Part shown: positions 1-6,103 of the stretch, in pieces | Layout: each line of letters starts with the position of its first letter | How positions within the stretch are numbered: the stretch's first letter is position 1 | Assembly: GCA_017610525.1 (NCBI GenBank) | Contig: JAFCBW010000058.1 | Coordinates: 1-7,418 of the forward strand | DNA length: 7,418 nucleotides | Direction of reading: 5' to 3' | Source of the DNA: Candidatus Nanohalarchaeota archaeon | Lineage (GTDB): Archaea > EX4484-52 > B79-G9 | The notes under the pieces: generated by a model | Database searches by the model: none | Told to the model about the DNA's origin: nothing | The model's input: only the letters and a program-made list of their open reading frames with translations | Position numbers and translations under genes: made by a program

Positions 1-1692
1 GGTCCACTGACACCCGCCGGATTCACATTCACATCCACAAACACATTCATCCTCAACACCACATCAGGCACACCATTGACACTCTTCGCATCATCCTCTG
101 CTGGCCTCCCCGGCTCAGGAGAACCCGAACCCCCTCCCGACACAGGTGGCTCTTCTCCAGGCGGCAGCACAACCAGCACCCCATTTGCATCCATAGAAAA
201 GAGCAGTGCCAGAATCCTCGAACAAAAGCCGACAGACACAGCAGAAATAACCGCCGTATTCAGGATCATCGACACAAGCGACAAAGGCATCGGCAGCATA
301 CGCGCAGAAATAATACTCCCCGCCGGCTCATCCCTTGACAGAGAACACCTCAACCTATCCCTATACGAATCCCTAGAAAAAAGATGGCGCACATACACAT
401 CTGAGCAACTCATAATAAAAAAAGACCCCGAAACAACAAACAACATAATCCGCTACTCAGTCCGGCTCAAATCATCAGGCTGGGACAACGAAGAACAGGT
501 TCTCGACCTCAAAAAAAACGATATGTATTCAATAACATACATCGCCGCCCTGCCCTACGGCAACAGTAACATAACAACACGCCTCAATGGCTTCAACTAT
601 TACACCCACGAAAACATCTTCAAAGACATAGAGACATACATAAGAATAACATACGACAAAACCAAAATCACCCCCCTCGAAATCACCGAATCGGAATTCC
701 AGCCGCATCAGGTAATAGTAGGAAAGCCCCCTCGCTGGCTCAAAACAATCGACGTCTACAACCCCAACATCGTATCCGTCCAGCACAGGTTCATAACTCC
801 CCTGTTTACTGAAGTGATATCATCCCACATTCGCACACAAGGCACAGAAATCAACCATCTCTTGGAAAACAACAAACAAGGAATAATAGATGCACTCTGG
901 AAAGACACATACCCTCCGGACGAAAAAATATCATACCTCATAGACATAACAACTCCTCCAATACTGATAATAGACGAAAAATATTCAATCGAAAAATACA
1001 ATAGCACAGAACTCATGTTCATAACAGACGTAACACTCAAAAACCCATCATCTATAGACTACGAAAACATAACCCTGATATATCCTGTATCCGAAAACCG
1101 CACACAGAACATAACCCAAAACAACATGGAACTGGAATACGAACAAGGCGAAACAGGCACCATAAATATATTCATCCCTGAAATGAAAAACAAAACCACA
1201 ACAACCATCACCCTCTCATACACAAAAACCCCTCCTATCCTAATAACAAACACAGACAAACCATTTTATTCCCCATCTGAAAAAGTGAACCTCACAATAA
1301 TCTTCATACCTCATGAAAACATGTCAGTCTCATTCATCCAGATAGAATCAATAACCACCCCAGAAGGACAGACAATTTATGCAGACATAGAAAAAGTCCG
1401 TAAACTCGAAGAAAGAACCCCGCACATCATGCACCGTGAATTCATCATCCCTGAAATAAAATCCGGCGAATACACAATCCACACCACCGCCACCTTAAAC
1501 CCCATCGGGGAAATAGAAGACACAACAACCTTCCGCGTAGAAAGCACCACAACAGAACTAAGAAAACTGGGTTTCAGCATAATATTCCTGAGCGCAATAG
1601 CAATACTTGTAAGCCTGATTCTGCGCATCTACAAAAGAAAAGAATTCAAAGACGAACTGCGCAACCTAAGAAAAGAGATCGAGAACATCTGA
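1..1692 (+). CDS. Cell-surface protein with C-terminal membrane anchor (5' partial)
   Basis: The frame is open from base 1 with no stop or convincing start, so the gene enters from the left; 563 residues are visible. The TTG at 76 is simply the first in-frame alternative start. Residues about 36-62 form a Pro/Gly/Ser-rich linker. After it come beta-rich segments with many Asn-X-Ser/Thr sequons. A TDKPFYSPSEKV segment (about 418-429) resembles the opening of alpha-2-macroglobulin-type MG domains. One hydrophobic helix (about 523-541) is followed by a short, highly charged Lys/Glu tail. The inferred topology is a large extracellular part and a tiny cytoplasmic tail, as in archaeal surface or adhesion proteins. 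The region around 60-185 loosely recalls PGF-pre-PGF-type domains, but I cannot confirm that. Codons end mostly in A or C. No enzymatic motif was seen. Secretion is likely; the exact role is unknown. Confidence 0.8.
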   Translation, partial: GPLTPAGFTFTSTNTFILNTTSGTPLTLFASSSAGLPGSGEPEPPPDTGGSSPGGSTTSTPFASIEKSSARILEQKPTDTAEITAVFRIIDTSDKGIGSIRAEIILPAGSSLDREHLNLSLYESLEKRWRTYTSEQLIIKKDPETTNNIIRYSVRLKSSGWDNEEQVLDLKKNDMYSITYIAALPYGNSNITTRLNGFNYYTHENIFKDIETYIRITYDKTKITPLEITESEFQPHQVIVGKPPRWLKTIDVYNPNIVSVQHRFITPLFTEVISSHIRTQGTEINHLLENNKQGIIDALWKDTYPPDEKISYLIDITTPPILIIDEKYSIEKYNSTELMFITDVTLKNPSSIDYENITLIYPVSENRTQNITQNNMELEYEQGETGTINIFIPEMKNKTTTTITLSYTKTPPILITNTDKPFYSPSEKVNLTIIFIPHENMSVSFIQIESITTPEGQTIYADIEKVRKLEERTPHIMHREFIIPEIKSGEYTIHTTATLNPIGEIEDTTTFRVESTTTELRKLGFSIIFLSAIAILVSLILRIYKRKEFKDELRNLRKEIENI

Positions 1693-1824
1693 AGTATGTG
1701 TCACGGCAAAACCAACATCCTGACCCGCAACCAGCGAGATAATAACCACTTAATTCTACATAATCCAAATATGACATACAACTCCCAAAACACATATCAA
1801 TCTACCCGTTCCCATATAAACAAA

Positions 1825-1830
1825 AGGTGA
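1825..1830 (+). promoter_or_regulatory. Shine-Dalgarno site that sets the ApgM-family start
   Basis: AGGTGA matches the archaeal SD consensus (part of GGAGGTGATC) and lies 8 bases before the ATG at 1839. The GTG at 1827 sits inside this site, so it is better read as part of the ribosome-binding site than as a start codon. A TATA-like ATATAAA at 1814-1820 is too close to the gene to drive a transcript that contains this SD, and no better TATA box stands out in 1693-1813. Confidence 0.65.
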
Positions 1831-1838
1831 CAAAAAAA

Positions 1839-3053
1839 ATGAAATACATAATAATCTTAGGCGACGGCATGGCAGACGACCCGGCCACCTGCCCAAACGG
1901 AATCACCCCAATGATGGCAGCGCACAAGCCAAACATAGACTCACTCGCAAAAAAAGGAAAAACCGGCCTCCTGACAACAGTCCCAGAATCCATGCCCGCA
2001 GGAAGCGAAATAGCCAACATGAGCATCTTAGGCTACAGCCCCGAAAAATGCTACGAAGGCCGCGGCGTATTGGAAGCCGCAAGCATGAACATACCCATAC
2101 ACGACAACGAACTGGCAATGAGATGCAACCTAATCTGCATAGAAAAAAATAACATCAAAAACCACTCAGCAGGCCACATAACAACCAAAGAAGCAAAAGA
2201 ACTAATAGACCACCTTAACCAGAACCTAGGCACAGGCACAATAAAATTCCACCCCGGCATAAGCTACCGCCATCTATTGATAATAAAAAACGCAAGCAAA
2301 GACATAGACTTAACTCCTCCCCACGACGTCCCGGGAACCCCCGCAGAACAGGTAATGCCAAAACCAACTAAAGAACAAGGCAGACAAACCGCAGAACAGA
2401 TAGAACAATTAATAAGATCCTCATGGCCCCTCCTAAACACCCACCCCATAAACCTAAAAAGAACGCAACAAGGCAAAGACCCTGCAAACTCAATCTGGCC
2501 ATGGTCACAGGGCCACAAGCCCGACATGGAAAACTTCCAAAAAAAATACAACATCAAAGCCGCAGTAATCTCCGCCGTAGACCTCATAAAAGGCCTGGGC
2601 GCACTAGCCGGCATGGACATCATAAACGTAGACGGCGCAACAGGCCTCTACGACACAAACTACGAAGGCAAAGCCGACGCATGCATAGAAGACCTCAAAG
2701 ACCACGATCTGGTCTACGTCCACGTAGAAGCCCCTGACGAGGCAGGTCACGAAGGAAACTACCCCCTAAAAACAAAAACAATAGAAGACCTCGACAAAAG
2801 ACTCGTAGGCCGCATCCTAAACAACCTCCACAAGATAGACGGCAAAATAAAAATAGCAGTCCTACCCGACCACCCCACACCCGTAGCCCTAAAAACCCAC
2901 ACAAAAGAACCCGTCCCCTTCCTCATAACAACCATCGGCGAAAATGCCCCCGACACCACACAGACATTAGACGAGCAAAGCGCAAAAAGCGGCGCATACG
3001 GGACCTTAGAATGCACCCAATTCCTAAAAACCCTATTTTCAGAAAACCAATAA
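1839..3053 (+). CDS. apgM: ApgM-family phosphotransferase: cofactor-independent phosphoglycerate mutase or proposed homoserine kinase
   Basis: The 404-residue product is full length for the archaeal ApgM family (alkaline phosphatase superfamily, two metal ions, cytoplasmic). Expected ligand positions are present: Asp9 (ILGDGMADD), nucleophile Ser56 (PAGSEIAN), Asp300 and His304 (APDEAGHEG), Asp344-His345 (LPDHPTP) and His354 (KTHTKEPVPF). Classic ApgM interconverts 3- and 2-phosphoglycerate. Several segments instead recall, from memory, the branch proposed to be homoserine kinase (TIGR02535): AMRCNL, SAGHI, SYRHLL, PPHDVPG and SIWPWSQG, where glycolytic members have a different pattern (for example AFRGN). 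Threonine synthase lies nearby on the other strand, which suits that reading. The start is ATG 1839, from SD spacing and the family N-terminus (MKYIIILGDG). The gene stands alone, 146 bases after the surface-protein gene. Family assignment is firm; which reaction it performs is open. Confidence 0.93.
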   Translation: MKYIIILGDGMADDPATCPNGITPMMAAHKPNIDSLAKKGKTGLLTTVPESMPAGSEIANMSILGYSPEKCYEGRGVLEAASMNIPIHDNELAMRCNLICIEKNNIKNHSAGHITTKEAKELIDHLNQNLGTGTIKFHPGISYRHLLIIKNASKDIDLTPPHDVPGTPAEQVMPKPTKEQGRQTAEQIEQLIRSSWPLLNTHPINLKRTQQGKDPANSIWPWSQGHKPDMENFQKKYNIKAAVISAVDLIKGLGALAGMDIINVDGATGLYDTNYEGKADACIEDLKDHDLVYVHVEAPDEAGHEGNYPLKTKTIEDLDKRLVGRILNNLHKIDGKIKIAVLPDHPTPVALKTHTKEPVPFLITTIGENAPDTTQTLDEQSAKSGAYGTLECTQFLKTLFSENQ

Positions 3054-3434
3054 CCTTCAATTCATAATCTCCGATCAATTAAACATGCCTGCGCACCCGC
3101 AAAGCAAAAGTTATCACAATTATAATAATCCTGATTACTTTATTATTCATATACTTCTTATGGTCTGCACATATTTCAGAAATATCTATAGCAAAAAAAT
3201 ACACCTCAAACGCCAAAATCCTAAAATACCTCATCAGAGAAAACCACTAATCACCCACCAAACCGAATCTAAAAATCAAAAACAAGAACCTAAAGACAGC
3301 AAAATATTCAAAATAACCCTATAAATAATCAATTCTTCCCAAATAAATCAAACAAAAAAAGAAAATCATCAATCCTGATGTATTCCTAACAAATAATTGC
3401 CGATTTAATAAGGTAAATCATCCCACTTAATTTC
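3054..3434. other. A-rich intergenic region
   Basis: This 381-base stretch separates the ApgM-family gene from the convergent lipoprotein gene. Apart from the short membrane-peptide frame at 3083-3250, it is low-complexity, A-rich DNA with no convincing gene. No clear hairpin terminator follows the ApgM-family stop codon. Confidence 0.6.
3083..3250 (+). other. Possible tiny membrane peptide or gene remnant (no standard start)
   Basis: The frame is open from 3083 to TAA 3248-3250. It encodes a basic stretch (RTRKAK), then a strongly hydrophobic run of about 20 residues (VITIIIILITLLFIYFLW), then a polar Lys-rich tail ending LIRENH. That is the pattern of a single-span membrane peptide, and the codons end mainly in A or C like the neighbouring + strand genes. 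However, the frame has no ATG, GTG or TTG ahead of the hydrophobic part. It may be a decayed gene, use an unusual start, or have lost its 5' end. The overlapping ATG-started 79-residue frame at 3085-3324 has poorer codon use and odd composition. No function can be assigned. Confidence 0.3.
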
Positions 3435-3466
3435 AAAAAAATGAACGAGAGCACATATCGTGCTCT
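3435..3466 (-). terminator. Intrinsic-type terminator of the lipoprotein gene
   Basis: A perfect 7-bp inverted repeat (AGAGCAC 3448-3454, GTGCTCT 3460-3466, 5-base loop) starts just 4 bases past the lipoprotein stop. On the minus strand it is followed, six bases on, by seven T residues (3441-3435). Hairpin plus U-run is a bacterial-style terminator; archaeal RNA polymerase mainly needs the U-run. Confidence 0.65.
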
Positions 3467-3470
3467 ACCT

Positions 3471-4013
3471 TCACATACGTGGTCGATGTAGGGTCCGGGA
3501 GTAATACGTAATCTCTGGTTTCCCCGGTTTCGTCATGTATCTCTCGTTCAGAATCATACTGCATAAACCGTTCATCCACTCAGAATCATCGCAATCGCGA
3601 TATTTTCCTTCATAGTAAAGAATCCTCTTCCTGGTTGTATTGCACGTGACATTAATGTGCAAATACGTAACATAATCCCTCTCGACTGAGAAGTTAACAT
3701 CTTTTGTTACAACTTCTCCATCTACGAATATTCTCAGGCAACCCTCGTGTAGGTATTGCGTGTGATTCGATTCAAAACTTGGTCCGGAAAGGACCAGACA
3801 AATCGTATCATTCCTCAACGAGGGCACAAACCGTGTTCTTAAGTGCTCCGATGCCGAGAAATTCAGGGAATATTCTGACGTTGAGTAATTCACTACCCCT
3901 TCATCTGTGGGGGAAGATACTGGTTCTGCGCGGTCACTATCCTGGTTTATGCACCCGGACATTAATATTCCTACTAAAAGGAAAAGTCCAAATGCTGCGT
4001 GTCCTAGTTTCAT
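3471..4013 (-). CDS. Small secreted lipoprotein, hypothetical
   Basis: The product has 180 residues. A short N-terminus (MKLGH) leads into a hydrophobic stretch and a lipobox LMSG-Cys21, so the mature protein should be lipid-anchored on the outer face of the membrane. The mature part carries five more cysteines (72, 92, 124, 141, 151) and seven Asn-X-Ser/Thr sequons (42, 51, 68, 83, 107, 121, 125), suggesting a glycosylated surface protein, possibly with a disulfide. The start is ATG 4013, not the upstream GTG at 4034: a near-perfect SD lies between them and the signal peptide begins at MKL. The gene forms a complete solo unit with promoter, folded leader and terminator. Its base composition lacks the strand skew of its neighbours, pointing to different origin. 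No family was recognised, and nothing indicates an enzyme. Confidence 0.8.
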   Translation of the reverse strand: MKLGHAAFGLFLLVGILMSGCINQDSDRAEPVSSPTDEGVVNYSTSEYSLNFSASEHLRTRFVPSLRNDTICLVLSGPSFESNHTQYLHEGCLRIFVDGEVVTKDVNFSVERDYVTYLHINVTCNTTRKRILYYEGKYRDCDDSEWMNGLCSMILNERYMTKPGKPEITYYSRTLHRPRM

Positions 4014-4023
4014 GATTACCTCC
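4014..4023 (-). promoter_or_regulatory. Strong Shine-Dalgarno site of the lipoprotein gene
   Basis: GGAGGTAATC runs directly into the ATG at 4013 and matches the full anti-SD complement GGAGGTGATC at 9 of 10 positions. The GGAGGT core is 4 bases from the start codon. It is the strongest ribosome-binding site in the window and rules out the GTG at 4034. Confidence 0.8.
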
Positions 4024-4030
4024 AAGTTCC

Positions 4031-4096
4031 ACACTCCCCTCTTTCGAGTAGGGAGAGGGCTAGATTATAATGTAATCTATTAAGCACCTAGTGCTT
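4031..4096 (-). promoter_or_regulatory. Folded 5' leader of the lipoprotein mRNA
   Basis: Three inverted repeats sit between the inferred transcription start (about 4110) and the SD. One is AAGCAC/GTGCTT (4082-4087 with 4091-4096), and the second is TAGATTA/TAATCTA (4061-4067 with 4073-4079). The third segment can pair in two mutually exclusive ways: CTCCC 4034-4038 with GGGAG 4051-4055, or CCCTCT 4037-4042 with AGAGGG 4054-4059. The pyrimidine-rich side of the RNA could also pair with the SD. This architecture allows control of translation, but no known riboswitch class was recognised. Confidence 0.4.
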
Positions 4097-4131
4097 GTGG
4101 ATGCCCGACTTCATTCCAATACCTTTCAGTA

Positions 4132-4140
4132 TTTTTTATA
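4132..4140 (-). promoter_or_regulatory. TATA box of the lipoprotein gene
   Basis: TATAAAAAA on the minus strand is a good archaeal TATA box. Allowing about 26 bases to the start site puts transcription initiation near 4110, giving a leader of roughly 97 bases before the ATG at 4013. Confidence 0.5.
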
Positions 4141-4191
4141 GAAACAAAGCCCCTGCAATTCTACTTTAAGGAAGGGATGCAAGTAACCGTA

Positions 4192-4229
4192 TGCGCTCAA
4201 CAGGGACTCGAACCCTTCAAATAAGCGCA
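4192..4229 (-). other. tRNA acceptor/T-arm-like minihelix
   Basis: On the minus strand the canonical T-loop TTCGAGT is flanked by AAGGG and CCCTG (4 of 5 pairs). The B-box consensus GGTTCGAGTCC is intact. Outside it, CGCTTAT (4227-4221) pairs with TTGAGCG (4200-4194) over six of seven positions, one a G-T wobble, and TG/CA extends the stem. Only three bases (TTG) replace what would be the D arm, anticodon arm and variable loop. This is the top half of a tRNA without the rest. It could be a tRNA-gene relic marking an integration site, a tRNA mimic within a transcript, or chance. A complete tRNA gene is not present. Confidence 0.4.
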
Positions 4230-4560
4230 CTTTACAACAAAAGACAACCAAAGACAGCCTGATAACCACGAAAGATAGGTCAGAAATAAAGAAACATCTG
4301 ACCTAAATGTCTCCGCAGTCTCAAAGCCGCATCATGCTCTTTTTCAGAAGAATGCATCGACTTTTTGAAAGACCGTCTCTTACAAAATCCAACAGATAAA
4401 TTCTGTTGGTTAAGTAATTCCTCGAAAGGAAAGTTATTTTTGTTGTAATATGATACCTGACACGAAACAGATATTTCTCAATCAAAGCAGGCATTTGCCC
4501 TAAAGCGCATTACATACTCGTACACCGATAAAACGTCACTAAAGAATAACAACAAATTAC

Positions 4561-4568
4561 TTTATAAA
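4561..4568 (-). promoter_or_regulatory. Candidate TATA box for an unassigned minus-strand transcript
   Basis: TTTATAAA is palindromic, so it could serve either strand. On the minus strand it would start transcription near 4538 and run through the hairpin-rich region toward the lipoprotein gene, making either a non-coding RNA or a very long alternative leader. On the plus strand there is no gene for it to serve, as it would run antisense into threonine synthase. Confidence 0.3.
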
Positions 4569-4611
4569 TCTTACGATGTGGACGTAACAACACAAGAATT
4601 CATACGTAAGC

Positions 4612-4648
4612 AAAAAACATCCAAAAAAACAAGAATTCAAAAGAAAAC
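4612..4648 (-). terminator. T-rich terminator after threonine synthase
   Basis: Just past the stop codon, the minus strand carries T-rich tracts including T7 (4629-4623) and T6 (4617-4612) without a strong hairpin. This is typical of archaeal U-tract termination. Confidence 0.5.
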
Positions 4649-6001
4649 TCACAAAAACCGATTCAAAAGATACTCCCTGAACCCCAAATAATCAACACCC
4701 AGCGCATCCACAATCTCCTTCTTCCCCTCAACCCGAGAAATACTCAAAGGCACCTCGACATCCACCCCCGTAGCCTCAATCACTTCGTGAGGAAACTTAG
4801 CAGGATGCGCAGTCTCAATACAAACCACCTTCCCCTTATTTCCGAAACCCTCACGGAACATCTCAACCCCCCGCCATCCGACAGCTCCATGCGGCTCAAG
4901 AACAACCCCAAACTCATCATAAACTCTCTTAATAGTATCACGAGTCTCATCATCAGAAACAGAAACCGCAAAAATATCCCCTCGGATATCATCCATCCGC
5001 GCCATCTTAAGAATCCTCCCATTCTCATCCATCTGCCCCCCGTAAAGTGCAACCAGCCTCGAAAGATTACTCGGATGCCCCACATTCATGGCATTAGACA
5101 CGCAATTCTTAGACGGCACAATCTTAGAATAACTCCCCGAATCAACAAACCTAACAAACTCATCATTCTCATTCACAGCCGCAATAAATCGTGCAACAGG
5201 AAGCCCCATCTCACGCGCAAGAAGCCCCCCCATGATATCCCCGAAATTACCCGACGGCACAGAAAAAACAACCTCCTCCCCATCATCTGCCGCTCTGGAA
5301 TACCCATAAAAATAATACACCATCTGCGGAATCAGCCTCCCGATATTGATCGAATTCGCAGAACTGAGATTCAATCCCGAAAGCCCTCCATCAGCGAACG
5401 CCTCCTTAACCATAGCCTGGCAGTCATCAAACGTCCCCGAAACAGCAACACACGTAACATTACCCCCAAGCGTAGTCATTTGCTTCCTCTGCCTGTCACT
5501 GACCTCATCCTCTGGAAAAAGCACAACCACCCTGATATTCTCAAGCCCGAAAAACGCCTGCGCGACCGCACTCCCCGTATCCCCCGAAGTCGCAGTAAGA
5601 ATCACAATCTCCCTCTTCTGCTTACCAGTAAAATACTGCACAAGCCGCGCCATCAGCCGCGCAGCAAAATCCTTAAACGAAGCAGTAGGCCCCCGGTCAA
5701 GCCTCATGACATAATCCGCATCAGAAACCCTCTCGACAGGCACCTCATAATCATAAGCCTCCTCACAGATCCTTCGAAGACTCCCCGAATCAACCCCCGG
5801 GCAAAGAACCTTCTCCAAGATCGCAAAAGCCACCTGCGCATAACTCATCCCCTTCATGCCCGCAATCTCATCAATCTCTATGTGCGGCATCGACCGTGGC
5901 ATGTAAAGCCCCTTATCCGGCGCAATGCCCCGGAGCAGCGCATCCTCAAAAGAGACCTCCGGCGCCGAAAGATTAGTACTATAAAAAATCATTTCATCCA
6001 T
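4649..6001 (-). CDS. thrC: Threonine synthase
   Basis: The 450-residue PLP enzyme converts O-phospho-L-homoserine to threonine and phosphate in the cytoplasm, the last step of threonine synthesis. The Schiff-base lysine is Lys110 in GPTASFKDFAAR. Other family motifs are TATSGDTGSA (136-145), SANSINIGR (214-222), the phosphate-binding SVPSGNFGDI (247-256), NAMNVGHPSN (303-312), LEPHGAVG (368-375) and ETAHPAKFP (396-404). These match the E. coli/yeast-like form, and the length is normal. Start: ATG 6001 is preceded by an SD-like GTGAT (6012-6008) 6 bases away; ATG 5992 (MIFYSTN) is the alternative. It has its own TATA box and a U-rich end, so it is probably monocistronic. The coding strand is G+T rich, the mirror image of the + strand genes. 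A possible substrate-forming partner is the ApgM-family gene at 1839-3053. Confidence 0.96.
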   Translation of the reverse strand: MDEMIFYSTNLSAPEVSFEDALLRGIAPDKGLYMPRSMPHIEIDEIAGMKGMSYAQVAFAILEKVLCPGVDSGSLRRICEEAYDYEVPVERVSDADYVMRLDRGPTASFKDFAARLMARLVQYFTGKQKREIVILTATSGDTGSAVAQAFFGLENIRVVVLFPEDEVSDRQRKQMTTLGGNVTCVAVSGTFDDCQAMVKEAFADGGLSGLNLSSANSINIGRLIPQMVYYFYGYSRAADDGEEVVFSVPSGNFGDIMGGLLAREMGLPVARFIAAVNENDEFVRFVDSGSYSKIVPSKNCVSNAMNVGHPSNLSRLVALYGGQMDENGRILKMARMDDIRGDIFAVSVSDDETRDTIKRVYDEFGVVLEPHGAVGWRGVEMFREGFGNKGKVVCIETAHPAKFPHEVIEATGVDVEVPLSISRVEGKKEIVDALGVDYLGFREYLLNRFL

Positions 6002-6029
6002 ACAAAATCACACACAACAAATCAGGCAT
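5994..6029 (-). other. Possible upstream mini-ORF overlapping the thrC start
   Basis: An ATG at 6029 opens an 11-residue frame, MPDLLCVILYG, whose TGA (5996-5994) overlaps the first codons of threonine synthase in another frame. The TATA box at 6054-6061 would place the transcription start at about 6031, so this ATG would sit almost at the 5' end of the mRNA. It could be a leader peptide or translational coupler, or chance. Confidence 0.25.
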
Positions 6030-6053
6030 AATAAACTCATATGACTAAATAAA

Positions 6054-6061
6054 TTTATATA
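6054..6061 (-). promoter_or_regulatory. TATA box of thrC
   Basis: TATATAAA on the minus strand, within AGTATATAAATTT, is a strong archaeal TATA box. It predicts initiation near 6031 and a leader of about 30 bases. Just upstream lies an imperfect inverted repeat, GGCGCT/AGCGTC (about 6065-6080), positioned where a regulator could bind. Confidence 0.65.
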
Positions 6062-6103
6062 CTGGGCGCTTAATAGCGTCTTATATTTTTCTTTAGCTGA
6101 AAC

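Larger units (their letters stand above)
4141..4648. other. Long gene-poor segment with hairpins
   Basis: There is no convincing gene here. Perfect inverted repeats are TAGGTCAGA/TCTGACCTA (4276-4284 with 4297-4305) and CCAACAGA/TCTGTTGG (4389-4396 with 4402-4409). A TTCCT/AGGAA stem around 4418-4431 has a UUCG loop on the minus strand. The minus strand also holds two overlapping open frames: 57 residues from ATG 4494 to TGA 4321 (begins MPALIEKYLF, contains NRIYLLDFVRDGLSKS), and a 65-codon frame from 4477 to 4280 ending with HDAALRLRRHLGQ. Neither is recognised. They could be chance, or a decayed frameshifted gene. The minihelix at 4192-4229 is listed separately. Confidence 0.45.

Noticed and set aside
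1827..1829. GTG as start of the ApgM-family gene
   Set aside because: It lies within the AGGTGA Shine-Dalgarno site for the ATG at 1839, and the family N-terminus begins at that ATG.
3085..3324. ATG-started 79-residue frame
   Set aside because: Codon third positions and amino-acid composition (Asn, His, Gln, Lys rich) are unlike neighbouring genes; the shifted frame with a membrane helix fits better.
4032..4034. GTG as start of the lipoprotein
   Set aside because: It would put the strong SD inside the coding region and add seven residues before an otherwise normal signal peptide.
4280..4335. C/D-box small RNA on the minus strand
   Set aside because: An ATGATG C-box-like and a CTGA D-box-like sequence occur about 55 bases apart, but the D' and C' boxes are missing.
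4192..4509. tmRNA or a complete intron-containing tRNA
   Set aside because: The span and two acceptor-like TGCGCTT copies tempted, but no D-arm, anticodon arm or tmRNA 5' consensus is visible, and tmRNA is not expected in archaea.
4592..4639. Direct repeat ACAAGAATTCA (4592-4602 and 4629-4639) as a target-site duplication
   Set aside because: It is short and A-rich, with similar AAGAATTC strings elsewhere in the window, and no inverted termini are associated.
4787..6031. 414-codon open frame on the + strand opposite threonine synthase
   Set aside because: It is very rich in Arg, His, Pro, Asn and Lys and has no recognisable domain. It lies antisense to a gene with all threonine synthase motifs and is a by-product of the strand skew.
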